Source: Acanthosepion esculentum (taxonomy: Eukaryota > Mollusca > Cephalopoda > Sepiida > Sepiidae). Taken from it: DNA of 64,000 bases. Positions within the stretch are counted from its first letter, which is position 1, and the number at the start of each line of letters is the position of its first letter. The translations under genes were made by a program, and so were the position numbers. Below, piece by piece: positions 52,645 through 64,000 of the stretch. The notes below the pieces were generated by a model. It did not search any database. It had not been told where the DNA came from and was given only the letters and a program-made list of their open reading frames with translations. The DNA is taken from positions 18,527,185-18,591,184 of the forward strand of contig OZ038496.1 of the NCBI GenBank assembly GCA_964036315.1, in the 5' to 3' direction.

Positions 52645-52955
52645 CAGTCAGTTATGTGCCATGTATGATGCACTCATAGGCAACCATGTATCTTTTGATA
52701 CATGACTGATGAGGCAGATTTTCTTCTCTGCAGTAGGTTGCTATTTCTTTCTCCAGTAGACAAGTTGCCATCCAAGGCTATAGAACCAGGTCTGTCCTGC
52801 TATTTACCCATAGCTGGAGGGAGAAGAAGAGGATTCATACCTTTCCCAAGGGTATTAACATGTAAGTGAATGTAATGGATTCGAATGGAATTTGAACTCA
52901 GATCTCCGATTCTGCAATCCGAGCCGCTATCCATTACTCCACCGTGCCTCCCTAA
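52645..52955 (-). mobile_element. tRNA-derived SINE, near full length
   Basis: Minus-strand head: GGAGGCACGGTGGAGTAATG GATAGCGGCT (A-box-like), then GAGATCTGAGTTCAAATTCC (B-box-like). The body matches 8006-8265 throughout, and its 3' end reads GTGCATCATACATGGCACAT AACTGACTGACTG. About 310 bp. The minus frame at 52800-53021 overlaps it and is not a gene. Confidence 0.85.
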
Positions 52956-53149
52956 ATATGTAGGCTGGAAACGTTTTACTGGGTGTAGTGTACATGCTAA
53001 CAAAGGAAAAAGCAACAACATAATATAATGATATGTACTCTATTTGATGTTATATAAGACATGGACTTTTAAAAAAAGAAATACTTTAGTTTTTAATGTA
53101 AAATTGAGGTATCAGGTCAAATGATTTTTATCCAGATCCTGTTGAAACT

Positions 53150-53410
53150 TAGCCATTGTTATGGAGGAGTTTCCAATCAGACATCTTCTTTCTAAAAACA
53201 GCTACTTTGTGGAACAGACTCACATATGTATGCTTCCTCAAACACAGCATTTTTAACCTCTTCAAGTCAATGGTCAGTCGTTATCTATCCACCATATCCA
53301 CATAAGCATCACTTCTTACTACCTCCTCTTACATTCATATCACACACATTCAGTAACCTTCTGCCTTGAATGGCTCTTCAGCCTTGTATTAGGTGAGACT
53401 TAGTAAAATG
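53150..53410 (+). mobile_element. Second LINE family, 3' end fragment (copy 2)
   Basis: ATCTTCTTTCTAAAAACAGC, TTTGTGGAACAGACTCAC and CCTTGAATGGCTCTTCAGCC match 19110-19395 in order. Read loosely it gives an FF..T..LWN.L end, then CATTTTTAACCTCTTCAAG. Ends TAGGTGAGACTTAGTAAAA. Confidence 0.6.
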
Positions 53411-53584
53411 AAATTGAATCTAATCATTCACTATAACAAGGACAATTGGAAGAGAATTAAAATAGTATGTAGTGTGCCTAAATATCTACTCATTCTCTTG
53501 TTTCTCTGTCAGATAATATGGCCTGTCATTGATAAAAATATTTTACCACTATATCTAGCATTAGAAAAAAGAACATCCAAGTGA

Positions 53585-53855
53585 ATTGATGCCTTTTCCA
53601 AGAGTATTAGTGTGAAGTGACTTTAAACTGTGTATTCATATGATTTCTCTTTGTGGGTGTGTTTTCTACTATAATACAACAAAAACAGCACATCACAGAG
53701 ATTTTTGTAAAGGCAAGATCATTAAAATATTCAAATTGAAAGAATAAGGCATTTCCAGTTCATTTGCATTTTTCCAAGTGTATTAGTGTGAATTGACTTC
53801 AAACTATCTGTATCTATATGTTTTCTTTTTATGGGTGTGTTCTCCCCGTTCATGA
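53585..53855. repeat. ~170-bp tandem duplication
   Basis: TTTTCCAAGAGTATTAGTGT G...GACTTTAAACT...ATATGATTTCTCTTTGTGG GTGTGTT at 53593 recurs with changes at 53772. Confidence 0.7.
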
Positions 53856-54180
53856 GCTTTGTATTGTATGAACATTATACAAAAAGAAGCCTACCTTTAC
53901 TGTTCAGTTTTTTTTATCATGAGACTTAGAATTATCGCAAGGCTCAGATTAGTTAAAAACAAACAACTGAACATATTGTAAGCATTAAGCAAAACTCAGA
54001 TTTTCTTAAGAAGAACATAAATAGAAATTTTGTATAGGATTTATCAGAGCTCAAGTTCAAATATCTTTTAAAGATAATTATATGGTACAATCTACTATTG
54101 TAATGGCAATTGTAATATTAGCTGTTTCCTTCTAAGGAAACATTCAGCATTCATTGACCAAGCAAAGTATTTTTGCCATT
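53856..54180. other. No feature recognised
   Basis: AT-rich, no frame or repeat end. Confidence 0.5.
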
Positions 54181-54184
54181 CTAA

Positions 54185-54280
54185 TGTACCTTCAGATTTT
54201 GTTGTCATATTTTCCATTGTCTGTTGAAATTCTTCCCAGATATTTAAATTTCTGTACTTGTTTGATTCTGACACATGAAA
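54185..54280 (-). pseudogene. RTE-type LINE, short fragment
   Basis: Matches about 43955-44030 (ACATTTTCCATTATCTGTTA, CTTCTCAGATATTTGAATT, the FKYLRSILTDNGKCD region) at the DNA level with changes. Too short to say more. Confidence 0.5.
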
Positions 54281-54414
54281 CCCATAATTCGGCCTGAAGA
54301 GATTCCATAGCTGAAGACATTTAAAAGAAATCTAAACTAAAGTAAACAGAACTGGTAAAAAATGGTTGCTGAAAAATTAGGTTTATAATACTCAGAAATT
54401 CATACCCAGATGTC

Positions 54415-54505
54415 CTCAAGGACACATGGTACAGTGGATAAAGGTGTTGGTTAGATCCAGTGACAGACCCAAAGAGTGTGAGTTCAGGCAGTGGAGAACT
54501 TTCAG
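54415..54505 (+). mobile_element. Possible SINE head remnant
   Basis: ACATGGTACAGTGGATAAAG followed about 45 bp later by GAGTTCAGGCAG resembles a tRNA-like A-box and a decayed B-box. No SINE body follows. Confidence 0.3.
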
Positions 54506-54534
54506 AGGGAAAATTAGCAGGAGATAACTGATAA

Positions 54535-54735
54535 CTGACATCCATCAAACATGGCTGTGGAACTAGAACAGTCTACCCCAGTGATCGAAATAAAGGGTTC
54601 GGCTCGAAATTCCAACCACCTGAAGAAGGCCGGAGTGTACAACGGCCGAAACGTTGTGACAAATATGGCGACAAAGATGAGGACAATAGTCCGACTAATG
54701 TAAATACTGTACATGACACCTCATCTCAGAAATAT
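54535..54735 (+). repeat. Dispersed repeat family C (best copy)
   Basis: GTGGAACTAGAACAGTCTAC, GAAATAAAGGGTTCGGCTCG, CTGAAGAAGGCC (54620-54631), GGCCGAAACGTTGTGACAAA, GATGAGGACAATAGTCCGAC and CCTCATCTCAGAAATATAGA. CTGAAGA and GAAAC (54648-54652) are separated by a GGCC/GGCC stem, hammerhead-like. The would-be cleavage triplet is GUG, which hammerheads do not cut, and no stem I is evident. Confidence 0.75.
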
Positions 54736-54984
54736 AGACAGACTCTGAAGTAAACATATAAAAAGATCAATGTCCTCTTTGCTGGACACGTTGCAAAGTA
54801 GCAGTAAGAAAAGAAGTAGGTATTTAGCTCTCGTCTGAAGGTTCAAAAGATTTTGGAAATATTAAATAATTTGCACAATTTCAATAATGAAAACACGGAG
54901 AAAGAAAACAAAAGAGAATGAATTCAATGATTAAAGGTGTGAGACAAACATTTTTCCATTAAAAATAAGTTTAGGAAATTGTAA
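54736..54984. other. No feature recognised
   Basis: Unique-looking sequence up to the T-run that starts the last LINE. Confidence 0.5.
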
Positions 54985-55524
54985 TTTTTTTTTTTTTTTA
55001 AGCATTTCATTGACATTTCACTCCAAGCAAGGCAGGAGTGCCACTAGCATTCAAGGGGTTACAGAGAGTGAGAGTAAGAGTAAAGAGGGGTGTTTGAGGA
55101 AAGGATATAGAGAAGGAAGGGGATCAGGATCAAGGCATCAGAAGATGTCCATTGGCATTACATTTTAATATTTGAAGATTATAACCACCAGGGAAGCCAG
55201 ATACAAAGAGAATAACATAGGTGCCAAGATTATCATTGTCTTAGGACTGGAAATTACTAGCACTCAAGGGTTTACAGAGAGTGAGAGCAAGAGTAAAGAG
55301 GGGTGTTTGAGGGAAGAATATAGAGAAGGAGGGGGATCAGGATCAAGGCATCAGAAGATGTCCATTGACATTACATTTGAATATTTGAAGATTATAGCCA
55401 TCAGGGAAGCCAGATACAAAGAGAATAACATAGGTGCCAAGACGGATCCTTGTCTTAGTCAGGACTGGAAATTACTAGCACTCAAGGGTTTACAGAGAGT
55501 GAGAGCAAGAGTAAAGAGGGGTGT

Positions 55525-58500
55525 TTGAGAGAAGAATATAGAGAAGGAGGGGGATCAGGATCAAGGCATCAGAAGATGTCCATTGACATTACATTTGAAT
55601 ATTTGAAGATTATAGCCATCAGGGAAGCCAGATACAAAGAGAATAACATAGGTGCCAAGACGGATCCTTGTCTTAGTCAGGACTGGAAATTACTAGCACT
55701 CAAGGGTTTACAGAGAGTGAGAGCAAGAGTAAAGAGGGGTGTTTGAGGAAAGGATATAGAGAAGGGTGGGGATCAGGATCAAGGCATCAGAAGATGTCCA
55801 TTGACATTACATTTGAATATTTGAAGATTATAGCCATCAGGGAAGCCAGATACAAAGAGAATAACATAGGTGCCAAGACGGATCCTTGTATTAGTCAGGA
55901 CTGGAAATTACTAGCACTCAAGGGTTTACAGAGAGTGAGAGCAAGAGTAAAGAGGGGTGTTTGAGGAAAGGATATAGAGAAGGGTGGGGATCAGGATCAG
56001 GCATCAGAAGATGTCCATTGACATTACATTTGAATATTTGAAGATTATAGCCATCAGGGAAGCCAGATACAAAGAGAATAACATAGGTGCCAAGACGGAT
56101 CCTTGTCTTAGTCAGGACTGGAAATTACTAGCACTCAAGGGTTTACAGAGAGTGAGAGCAAGAGTAAAGAGGGGTGTTTGAGGAAAGGATATAGAGAAGG
56201 GTGGGGATCAGGATCAAGGCATCAGAAGATGTCCATTGACATTACATTTGAATATTTGAAGATTATAGCCATCAGGGAAGCCAGATACAAAGAGAATAAC
56301 ATAGGTGCCAAGACGGATCCTTGTCTTAGTCAGGACTGGAAATTACTAGCACTCAAGGGTTTACAGAGAGTGAGAGCAAGAGTAAAGAGGGGTGTTTGAG
56401 GGAGGAATATAGAGAAGGGTGGGGATCAGGATCAAGGCATCAGAAGATGTCCATTGACATTACATTTGAATATTTGAAGATTATAGCCATCAGGGAAGCC
56501 AGATACAAAGAGAATAACTTAGGTGCGAAGACGGATCCTTGTCTTAGTCAGGACTGGAAATTACTAGCACTCAAGGGTTTACAGAGAGTGAGAGCAAGAG
56601 TAAAGAGGGGTGTTTGAGGAAAGGATATAGAGAAGGAAGGGGATCAGGATCAAGGCATCAGAAGATGTCCATTGACATTACATTTGAATATTTGAAGATT
56701 ATAGCCATCAGGGAAGCCAGATACAAAGAGAATAACATAGGTGCCAAGACGGATCCTTGTCTTAGTCAGGACTGGAAATTACTAGCACTCAAGGGTTTAC
56801 AGAGAGTGAGAGCAAGAGTAAAGAGGGGTGTTTGAGGAAAGGATATAGAGAAGGGTGGGGATCAGGATCCAGGCATCAGAAGATGTCCATTGACATTACA
56901 TTTGAATATTTGAAGATTATAGCCATCAGGGAAGCCAGATACAAAGAGAATAACATAGGTGCCAAGACGGATCCTTGTCTTAGTCAGGACTGGAAATTAC
57001 TAGCACTCAAGGGTTTACAGAGAGTGAGAGCAAGAGTAAAGAGGGGTGTTTGAGGAAAGGATATAGAGAAGGGTGGGGATCAGGATCAAGGCATCAGAAG
57101 ATGTCCATTGACATTACATTTGAATATTTGAAGATTATAGCCATCAGGGAAGCCAGATACAAAGAGAATAACATAGGTGCCAAGACGGATCCTTGTCTTA
57201 GTCAGGACTGGAAATTACTAGCACTCAAGGATTTACAGAGAGTGAGAGCAAGAGTAAAGAGGGGTGTTTGAGGAAAGGATATAGAGAAGGGTGGGGATCA
57301 GGATCAAGGCATCAGAAGATGTCCATTGACATTACATTTGAATATTTGAAGATTATAGCCATCAGGGAAGCCAGATACAAAGAGAATAACATAGGTGCCA
57401 AGACGGATCCTTGTCTTAGTCAGGACTGGAAATTACTAGCACTCAAGGGTTTACAGAGAGTGAGAGCAAGAGTAAAGAGGGGTGTTTGAGGGAGGAATAT
57501 AGAGAAGGGTGGGGATCAGGATCAAGGCATCAGAAGATGTCCATTGACATTACATTTGAATATTTGAAGATTATAGCCATCAGGGAAGCCAGATACAAAG
57601 AGAATAACTTAGGTGCGAAGACGGATCCTTGTCTTAGTCAGGACTGGAAATTACTAGCACTCAAGGGTTTACAGAGAGTGAGAGCAAGAGTAAAGAGGGG
57701 TGTTTGAGGAAAGGATATAGAGAAGGAAGGGGATCAGGATCAAGGCATCAGAAGATGTCCATTGACATTACATTTGAATATTTGAAGATTATAGCCATCA
57801 GGGAAGCCAGATACAAAGAGAATAACATAGGTGCCAAGACGGATCCTTGTCTTAGTCAGGACTGGAAATTACTAGCACTCAAGGGTTTACAGAGAGTGAG
57901 AGCAAGAGTAAAGAGGGGTGTTTGAGGAAAGGATATAGAGAAGGAAGGGGATCAGGATCAAGGCATCAGAAGATGTCCATTGACATTACATTTGAATATT
58001 TGAAGATTATAGCCATCAGGGAAGCCAGATACAAAGAGAATAACATAGGTGCCAAGACGGATCCTTGTCTTAGTCAGGACTGGAAATTACTAGCACTCAA
58101 GGGTTTACAGAGAGTGAGAGCAAGAGTAAAGAGGGGTGTTTGAGGAAAGGATATAGAGAAGGAAGGGGATCAGGATCAAGGCATCAGAAGATGTCCATTG
58201 ACATTACATTTGAATATTTGAAGATTATAGCCATCAGGGAAGCCAGATACAAAGAGAATAACATAGGTGCCAAGACGGATCCTTGTCTTAGTCAGGACTG
58301 GAAATTACTAGCACACAAGGGTTTACAGAGAGTGAGAGCAAGAGTAAAGAGGGGTGTTTGAGGAAAGGATATAGAGAAGGAAGGGGATCAGGATCAAGGC
58401 ATCAGAAGATGTCCATTGACATTACATTTGAATATTTGAAGATTATAGCCATCAGGGAAGCCAGATACAAAGAGAATAACATAGGTGCCAAGACGGATCC

Positions 58501-60319
58501 TTGTCTTAGTCAGGACTGGAAATTACTAGCACTCAAGGGTTTACAGAGAGTGAGAGCAAGAGTAAAGAGGGGTGTTTGAGGGAAGAATATAGAGAAGGAG
58601 GGGGATCAGGATCAAGGCATCAGAAGATGTCCATTGACATTACATTTGAATATTTGAACATTATAACCATCAGGGAAGCCAGATACAAAGAGAATAACAT
58701 AGGTGCCAAGACGGATCCTTGTCTTAGTCAGGACTGGAAATTACTAGCACTCAAGGGTTTACAGAGAGTGAGAGCAAGAGTAAAGAGGGGTGTTTGAGGA
58801 AAGGATATAGAGAAGGGTGGGGATCAGGATCAAGGCATCAGAAGATGTCCATTGACATTACATTTGAATATTTGAAGATTATAGCCATCAGGGAAGCCAG
58901 ATACAAAGAGAATAACATAGGTGCCAAGACGGATCCTTGTCTTAGTCAGGACTGGAAATTACTAGCACTCAAGGGTTTACAGAGAGTGAGAGCAAGAGTA
59001 AAGAGGGGTGTTTGAGGAAAGGATATAGAGAAGGGTGGGGATCAGGATCAGGCATCAGAAGATGTCCATTGACATTACATTTGAATATTTGAAGATTATA
59101 GCCATCAGGGAAGCCAGATACAAAGAGAATAACATAGGTGCCAAGACGGATCCTTGTCTTAGTCAGGACTGGAAATTACTAGCACTCAAGGGTTTACAGA
59201 GAGTGAGAGCAAGAGTAAAGAGGGGTGTTTGAGGAAAGGATATAGAGAAGGGTGGGGATCAGGATCAAGGCATCAGAAGATGTCCATTGACATTACATTT
59301 GAATATTTGAAGATTATAGCCATCAGGGAAGCCAGATACAAAGAGAATAACATAGGTGCCAAGACGGATCCTTGTCTTAGTCAGGACTGGAAATTACTAG
59401 CACTCAAGGGTTTACAGAGAGTGAGAGCAAGAGTAAAGAGGGGTGTTTGAGGGAGGAATATAGAGAAGGGTGGGGATCAGGATCAAGGCATCAGAAGATG
59501 TCCATTGACATTACATTTGAATATTTGAAGATTATAGCCATCAGGGAAGCCAGATACAAAGAGAATAACTTAGGTGCGAAGACGGATCCTTGTCTTAGTC
59601 AGGACTGGAAATTACTAGCACTCAAGGGTTTACAGAGAGTGAGAGCAAGAGTAAAGAGGGGTGTTTTAGGAAAGGATATAGAGAAGGAAGGGGATCAGGA
59701 TCAAGGCATCAGAAGATGTCCATTGACATTACATTTGAATATTTGAAGATTATAGCCATCAGGGAAGCCAGATACAAAGAGAATAACATAGGTGCCAAGA
59801 CGGATCCTTGTCTTAGTCAGGACTGGAAATTACTAGCACTCAAGGGTTTACAGAGAGTGAGAGCAAGAGTAAAGAGGGGTGTTTGAGGAAAGGATATAGA
59901 GAAGGGTGGGGATCAGGATCAAGGCATCAGAAGATGTCCATTGACATTACATTTGAATATTTGAAGATTATAGCCATCAGGGAAGCCAGATACAAAGAGA
60001 ATAACATAGGTGCCAAGACGGATCCTTGTCTTAGTCAGGACTGGAAATTACTAGCACTCAAGGGTTTACAGAGAGTGAGAGCAAGAGTAAAGAGGGGTGT
60101 TTGAGGAAAGGATATAGAGAAGGGTGGGGATCAGGATCAAGGCATCAGAAGATGTCCATTGACATTACATTTGAATATTTGAAGATTATAGCCATCAGGG
60201 AAGCCAGATACAAAGAGAATAACATAGGTGCCAAGACGGATCCTTGTCTTAGTCAGGACTGGAAATTACTAGCACTCAAGGATTTACAGAGAGTGAGAGC
60301 AAGAGTAAAGAGGGGTGTT
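55525..60319. repeat. 3,051-bp higher-order repeat of fourteen units
   Basis: Marks at 55525-57268 recur at 58576-60319: the 217-bp unit (GATCAGGATCAGGCATC) at 55961 and 59012, the AATAACTTAGGTGCGAAG unit at 56396 and 59447, and the AAGGATTTACAG unit at 57050 and 60101. A five-unit (1,090-bp) shift also links 56396 with 57486. Confidence 0.85.
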
Positions 60320-60536
60320 TGAGGAAAGGATATAGAGAAGGGTGGGGATCAGGATCAAGGCATCAGAAGATGTCCATTGACATTACATTTGAATATTTGA
60401 AGATTATAGCCATCAGGGAAGCCAGATACAAAGAGAATAACTTAGGTGCGAAGACGGATCCTTGTCTTAGTCAGGACTGGAAATTACTAGCACTCAAGGG
60501 TTTACAGAGAGTGAGAGCAAGAGTAAAGAGGGGTGT

Positions 60537-63500
60537 TTGAGGGAAGAATATAGAGAAGGAGGGGGATCAGGATCAAGGCATCAGAAGATGTCCATTGACA
60601 TTACATTTGAATATTTGAAGATTATAGCCATCAGGGAAGCCAGATACAAAGAGAATAACATAGGTGCAAGACGGATCCTTGTCTTAGTCAGGACTGGAAA
60701 TGACTAGCACTCAAGGGTTTACAGAGAGTGAGAGCAAGAGTAAAGAGGGGTGTTTGAGGGAAGAATATAGAGAAGGAGGGGGATCAGGATCAAGGCATCA
60801 GAAGATGTCCATTGACATTACATTTGAATATTTGAAGATTATAGCCATCAGGGAAGCCAGATACAAAGAGAATAACTTAGGTGCCAAGACGGATCCTTGT
60901 CTTAGTCAGGACTGGAAATTACTAGCACTCAAGGGGTTACAGAGAGTGAGAGTAAGAGTAAAGAGGGGTGTTTGAGGAAAGGATATATGAAGGAATGGGA
61001 TCAGGATCAAGGCATCAGAAGATGTCCATTGACATTACATTTGAATATTTGAAGATTATAACCATCAGGGAAGCCAGATACAAAGAGAATAACATAGGTG
61101 CCAAGACGGATCCTTGTCTTAGGACTGGAAATTACTAGCACTCAAGGGGTTACAGAGAGTGAGAGCAAGAGTAAAGATGGGTGTTTGAGGGAAGAATATA
61201 GAGAAGGAGGGGGATCAGGATCAAGGCATCAGAAGATGTCCATTGACATTACATTTGAATATTTGAAGATTATAGCCATCAGGGAAGCCAGATACAAAGA
61301 GAATAACATAGGTGCCAAGACGGATCCTTGTCTTAGTCAGGACTGGAAATTACTAGCACTCAAGGGTTTACAGAGAGTGAGAGTAAGAGTAAAGAGGGGT
61401 GTTTGAGGAAAGGATATAGAGAAGGAGGGGGATCAGGATCAAGGCATCAGAAGATGTGGATTGACATTACATTTAAATATTTGAAGATTATAACCATCAG
61501 GGAAGCCAGATACAAAGAGAATAACATAGGTGCCAAGACGGATCCTTGTCTTAGGACTGGAAATTACTAGCACTCAAGGGTTTACAGAGAGTGAGAGCAA
61601 GAGTAAAGAGGGGTGTTTGAGGAAAGGATATAGAGAAGGAAGGGGATCAGGATCAAGGCATCAGAAGATGTCCATTGACATTACATTTGAATATTTGAAG
61701 ATTATAGCCATCAGGGAAGCCAGATACAAAGAGAATAACATAGGTGCCAAGACGGATCCTTGTCTTAGTCAGGACTGGAAATTACTAGCACTCAAGGGTT
61801 TACAGAGAGTGAGAGCAAGAGTAAAGAGGGATGTTTGAGGAAAGGATATAGAGAAGAAGGGGGATCAGGATCAAGGCATCAGAAGATGTCCATTGACATT
61901 ACATTTGAATATTTGAAGATTATAGCCATCAGGGAAGCCAGATACAAAGAGAATAACATAGGTGCCAAGACGGATCCTTGTCTTAGTCAGGACTGGAAAT
62001 TACTAGCACTCAAGGGTTTACAGAGAGTGAGAGCAAGAGTAAAGAGGGGTGTTTGAGGGAAGGATATAGAGAAGGAAGGGGATCAGGATCAAGGCATCAG
62101 AAGATGTCGATTGACATTACATTTGAATATTTGAAGATTATAGCCATCAGGGAAGCCAGATACAAAGAGAATAACTTAGGTGCCAAGACGGATCCTTGTC
62201 TTAGTCAGGACTGGAAATTACTAGCACTCAAGGGGTTACAGAGAGTGAGAGTAAGAGTAAAGAGGGGTGTTTGAGGGAAGAATATAGAGAAGGAGGGGGA
62301 TCAGGATCAAGGCATCAGAAGATGTCCATTGACATTACATTTGAATATTTGAAGATTATAGCCATCAGGGAAGCCAGATACAAAGAGAATAACATAGGTG
62401 CCAAGACGGATCCTTGTCTTAGTCAGGACTGGAAATTACTAGCACTCAAGGGGTTACAGAGAGTGAGAGCAAGAGTAAAGAGGGGTGTTTGAGGGAAGAA
62501 TATAGAGAAGGAGGGGGATCAGGATCAAGGCATCAGAAGATGTCCATTGACATTACATTTGAATATTTGAAGATTATAGCCATCAGGGAAGCCAGATACA
62601 AAGAGAATAACATAGGTGCAAGACGGATCCTTGTCTTAGTCAGGACTGGAAATGACTAGCACTCAAGGGTTTACAGAGAGTGAGAGCAAGAGTAAAGAGG
62701 GGTGTTTGAGGGAAGAATATAGAGAAGGAGGGGGATCAGGATCAAGGCATCAGAAGATGTCCATTGACATTACATTTGAATATTTGAAGATTATAGCCAT
62801 CAGGGAAGCCAGATACAAAGAGAATAACTTAGGTGCCAAGACGGATCCTTGTCTTAGTCAGGACTGGAAATTACTAGCACTCAAGGGGTTACAGAGAGTG
62901 AGAGTAAGAGTAAAGAGGGGTGTTTGAGGAAAGGATATATGAAGGAATGGGATCAGGATCAAGGCATCAGAAGATGTCCATTGACATTACATTTGAATAT
63001 TTGAAGATTATAACCATCAGGGAAGCCAGATACAAAGAGAATAACATAGGTGCCAAGACGGATCCTTGTCTTAGGACTGGAAATTACTAGCACTCAAGGG
63101 GTTACAGAGAGTGAGAGCAAGAGTAAAGATGGGTGTTTGAGGGAAGAATATAGAGAAGGAGGGGGATCAGGATCAAGGCATCAGAAGATGTCCATTGACA
63201 TTACATTTGAATATTTGAAGATTATAGCCATCAGGGAAGCCAGATACAAAGAGAATAACATAGGTGCCAAGACGGATCCTTGTCTTAGTCAGGACTGGAA
63301 ATTACTAGCACTCAAGGGTTTACAGAGAGTGAGAGTAAGAGTAAAGAGGGGTGTTTGAGGAAAGGATATAGAGAAGGAGGGGGATCAGGATCAAGGCATC
63401 AGAAGATGTGGATTGACATTACATTTGAATATTTGAAGATTATAACCATCAGGGAAGCCAGATACAAAGAGAATAACATAGGTGCCAAGACGGATCCTTG

Positions 63501-63569
63501 TCTTAGGACTGGAAATTACTAGCACTCAAGGGTTTACAGAGAGTGAGAGCAAGAGTAAAGAGGGGTGTT
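60537..63569. repeat. 1,952-bp higher-order repeat of nine 218-bp units
   Basis: Unit lengths run 217, 218, 213, 218, 214, 218, 218, 218, 218 from 60537, and 217, 218, 213, 218, 214, 218 from 62489. Shared private marks sit at the same offset: GGTGCAAGACGG (60664 and 62616), GGATATATGAAGGAATGGG (60980 and 62932), AAAGATGGGTG (61174 and 63126), GATGTGGATTGAC (61454 and 63406). Confidence 0.9.
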
Positions 63570-64000
63570 TGAGGGAAGAATATAGAGAAGGAGGGGGATC
63601 AGGATCAAGGCATCAGAAGATGTCCATTGACATTACATTTGAATATTTGAAGATTATAGCCATCAGGGAAGCCAGATACAAAGAGAATAACATAGGTGCC
63701 AAGACGGATCCTTGTCTTAGTCAGGACTGGAAATTACTAGCACTCAAGGGTTTACAGAGAGTGAGAGCAAGAGTAAAGAGGGGTGTTTGAGGAAAGGATA
63801 TAGATAAGGAAGGGGATCAGGATCAAGGCATCAGAAGATGTCCATTGACATTACATTTGAATATTTGAAGATTATAGCTATCAGGGAAGTAAGTAATAGG
63901 AAGTAAGTTCAACTGTCAGGAAGTGTGAGATAAAAAGTTGTTGGAGTAGAAGAGATGGCTGCATTTAACCATTTCAACAGTAAAAGGGTGGGACCAAGAT

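Larger units (their letters stand above)
55094..63885 (-). repeat. 218-bp tandem array, 40 periods, LINE tail fused to RT block 4
   Basis: The landmark GGTGTTTGAG recurs 41 times from 55094 to 63787 at 218 bp (rarely 217, 214 or 213). Each unit has two parts. About 150 bp is antisense LINE ORF2 C-terminus/3' UTR, from ACTAGCACTCAAGGG to CATCAGGGAAGC. About 66 bp (GATACAAAGAG to GACTGGAAATT) does not occur in other copies of this LINE tail. Read on the minus strand, the 66 bp gives LRQGSVLAPMLFSLYL, the block-4 motif of non-LTR reverse transcriptases. Short matching stretches (ACTAGCA.TCAAGGG; GGGAAGC) lie at the joins. Because 218 leaves a remainder of 2 when divided by 3, frames of 65-102 codons restart in every unit; they are not genes. 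Confidence 0.92.
54985..64000 (-). mobile_element. CR1/Jockey-like LINE copy containing the 218-bp array
   Basis: The T-run at 54985-54999 and CATTTCACTCCAAGCAAGGC mark the LINE 3' terminus read in antisense. Normal 3' UTR follows to about 55165. At the far end, from about 63886, single-copy LINE sequence resumes (GTAAGTAATAGGAAG, AGTGTGAGATAAAAAGTTGT, GAGTAGAAGAGATGGCTGCA), matching 48595-48690, and runs off the window. The array therefore sits inside one LINE copy and did not capture it from outside. The ORF2 C-terminus is destroyed. Confidence 0.85.

Noticed and set aside
55172..63790. Ladder of 65-102 codon open frames, one per 218-bp unit
   Set aside because: They repeat because the DNA repeats. 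Each stops and restarts at a TTGA overlap in a new frame, they use TTG as start, and they run antisense to a LINE tail. Not a gene family.
55094..63885. CRISPR-like array
   Set aside because: Units are near identical over their whole length with no unique spacers, and the sequence is eukaryotic LINE material.

Overview
This 64 kb window looks like an intergenic or intronic stretch of an invertebrate genome. I think a cephalopod, probably an octopus, is most likely. The sequence is AT-rich and full of (TA)n microsatellites. It carries tRNA-derived SINEs, decayed Tc1/mariner DNA transposons, many 5'-truncated LINEs and large tandem arrays. I found no host protein-coding gene, rRNA or functional tRNA. 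Almost every open frame over 60 codons is a retroelement remnant, a reading frame through a tandem repeat, or chance. The organism call is inference from the repeat content.

Layout. 1-8.7 kb: the end of a Tc1 element, a tandem pair of structured 229-bp units, two LINE 3' fragments and two SINEs with visible target-site duplications. 8.7-19.4 kb: a SINE family with a tRNA-like head, a hammerhead-ribozyme-like module and a (TA)n tail; an inverted-repeat element; a Tc1-like element with long IR/DR ends interrupted by a Copia fragment; a free-standing hammerhead-like motif at 16601-16646; and an RTE-type LINE 3' end. 19.4-32 kb: a 28-bp GATA-derived minisatellite, foldback repeats carrying hammerhead-like cores, and long sequence without recognisable features. 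32-45 kb: several copies of one CR1/Jockey-like LINE 3' end, a second 28-bp minisatellite, and RTE reverse-transcriptase fragments. 45-55 kb: a 28-bp minisatellite grown inside a dispersed repeat, an RTE 3' end with a 127-bp triplication, a 39/78-bp satellite split by a LINE, and a full SINE. 55-64 kb: about 40 copies of a 218-bp unit embedded in one copy of the CR1/Jockey-like LINE.

Two observations stand out. First, several unrelated-looking repeats share the hammerhead layout: CUGANGA, stem II, GAAAC, a short stem III, a GUH cleavage triplet and a closing stem I. This includes the tRNA-derived SINE, which would combine a pol III promoter with a self-cleaving ribozyme, as known for schistosome SINE-like satellites. 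Second, the terminal array unit is a chimera. It joins about 150 bp of a LINE C-terminus/3'UTR to about 66 bp encoding the reverse-transcriptase block-4 motif QGSVLAPMLF. It has been amplified with higher-order periodicity, and single-copy LINE sequence resumes at both ends. Folding energies, database identities and activity could not be computed here.
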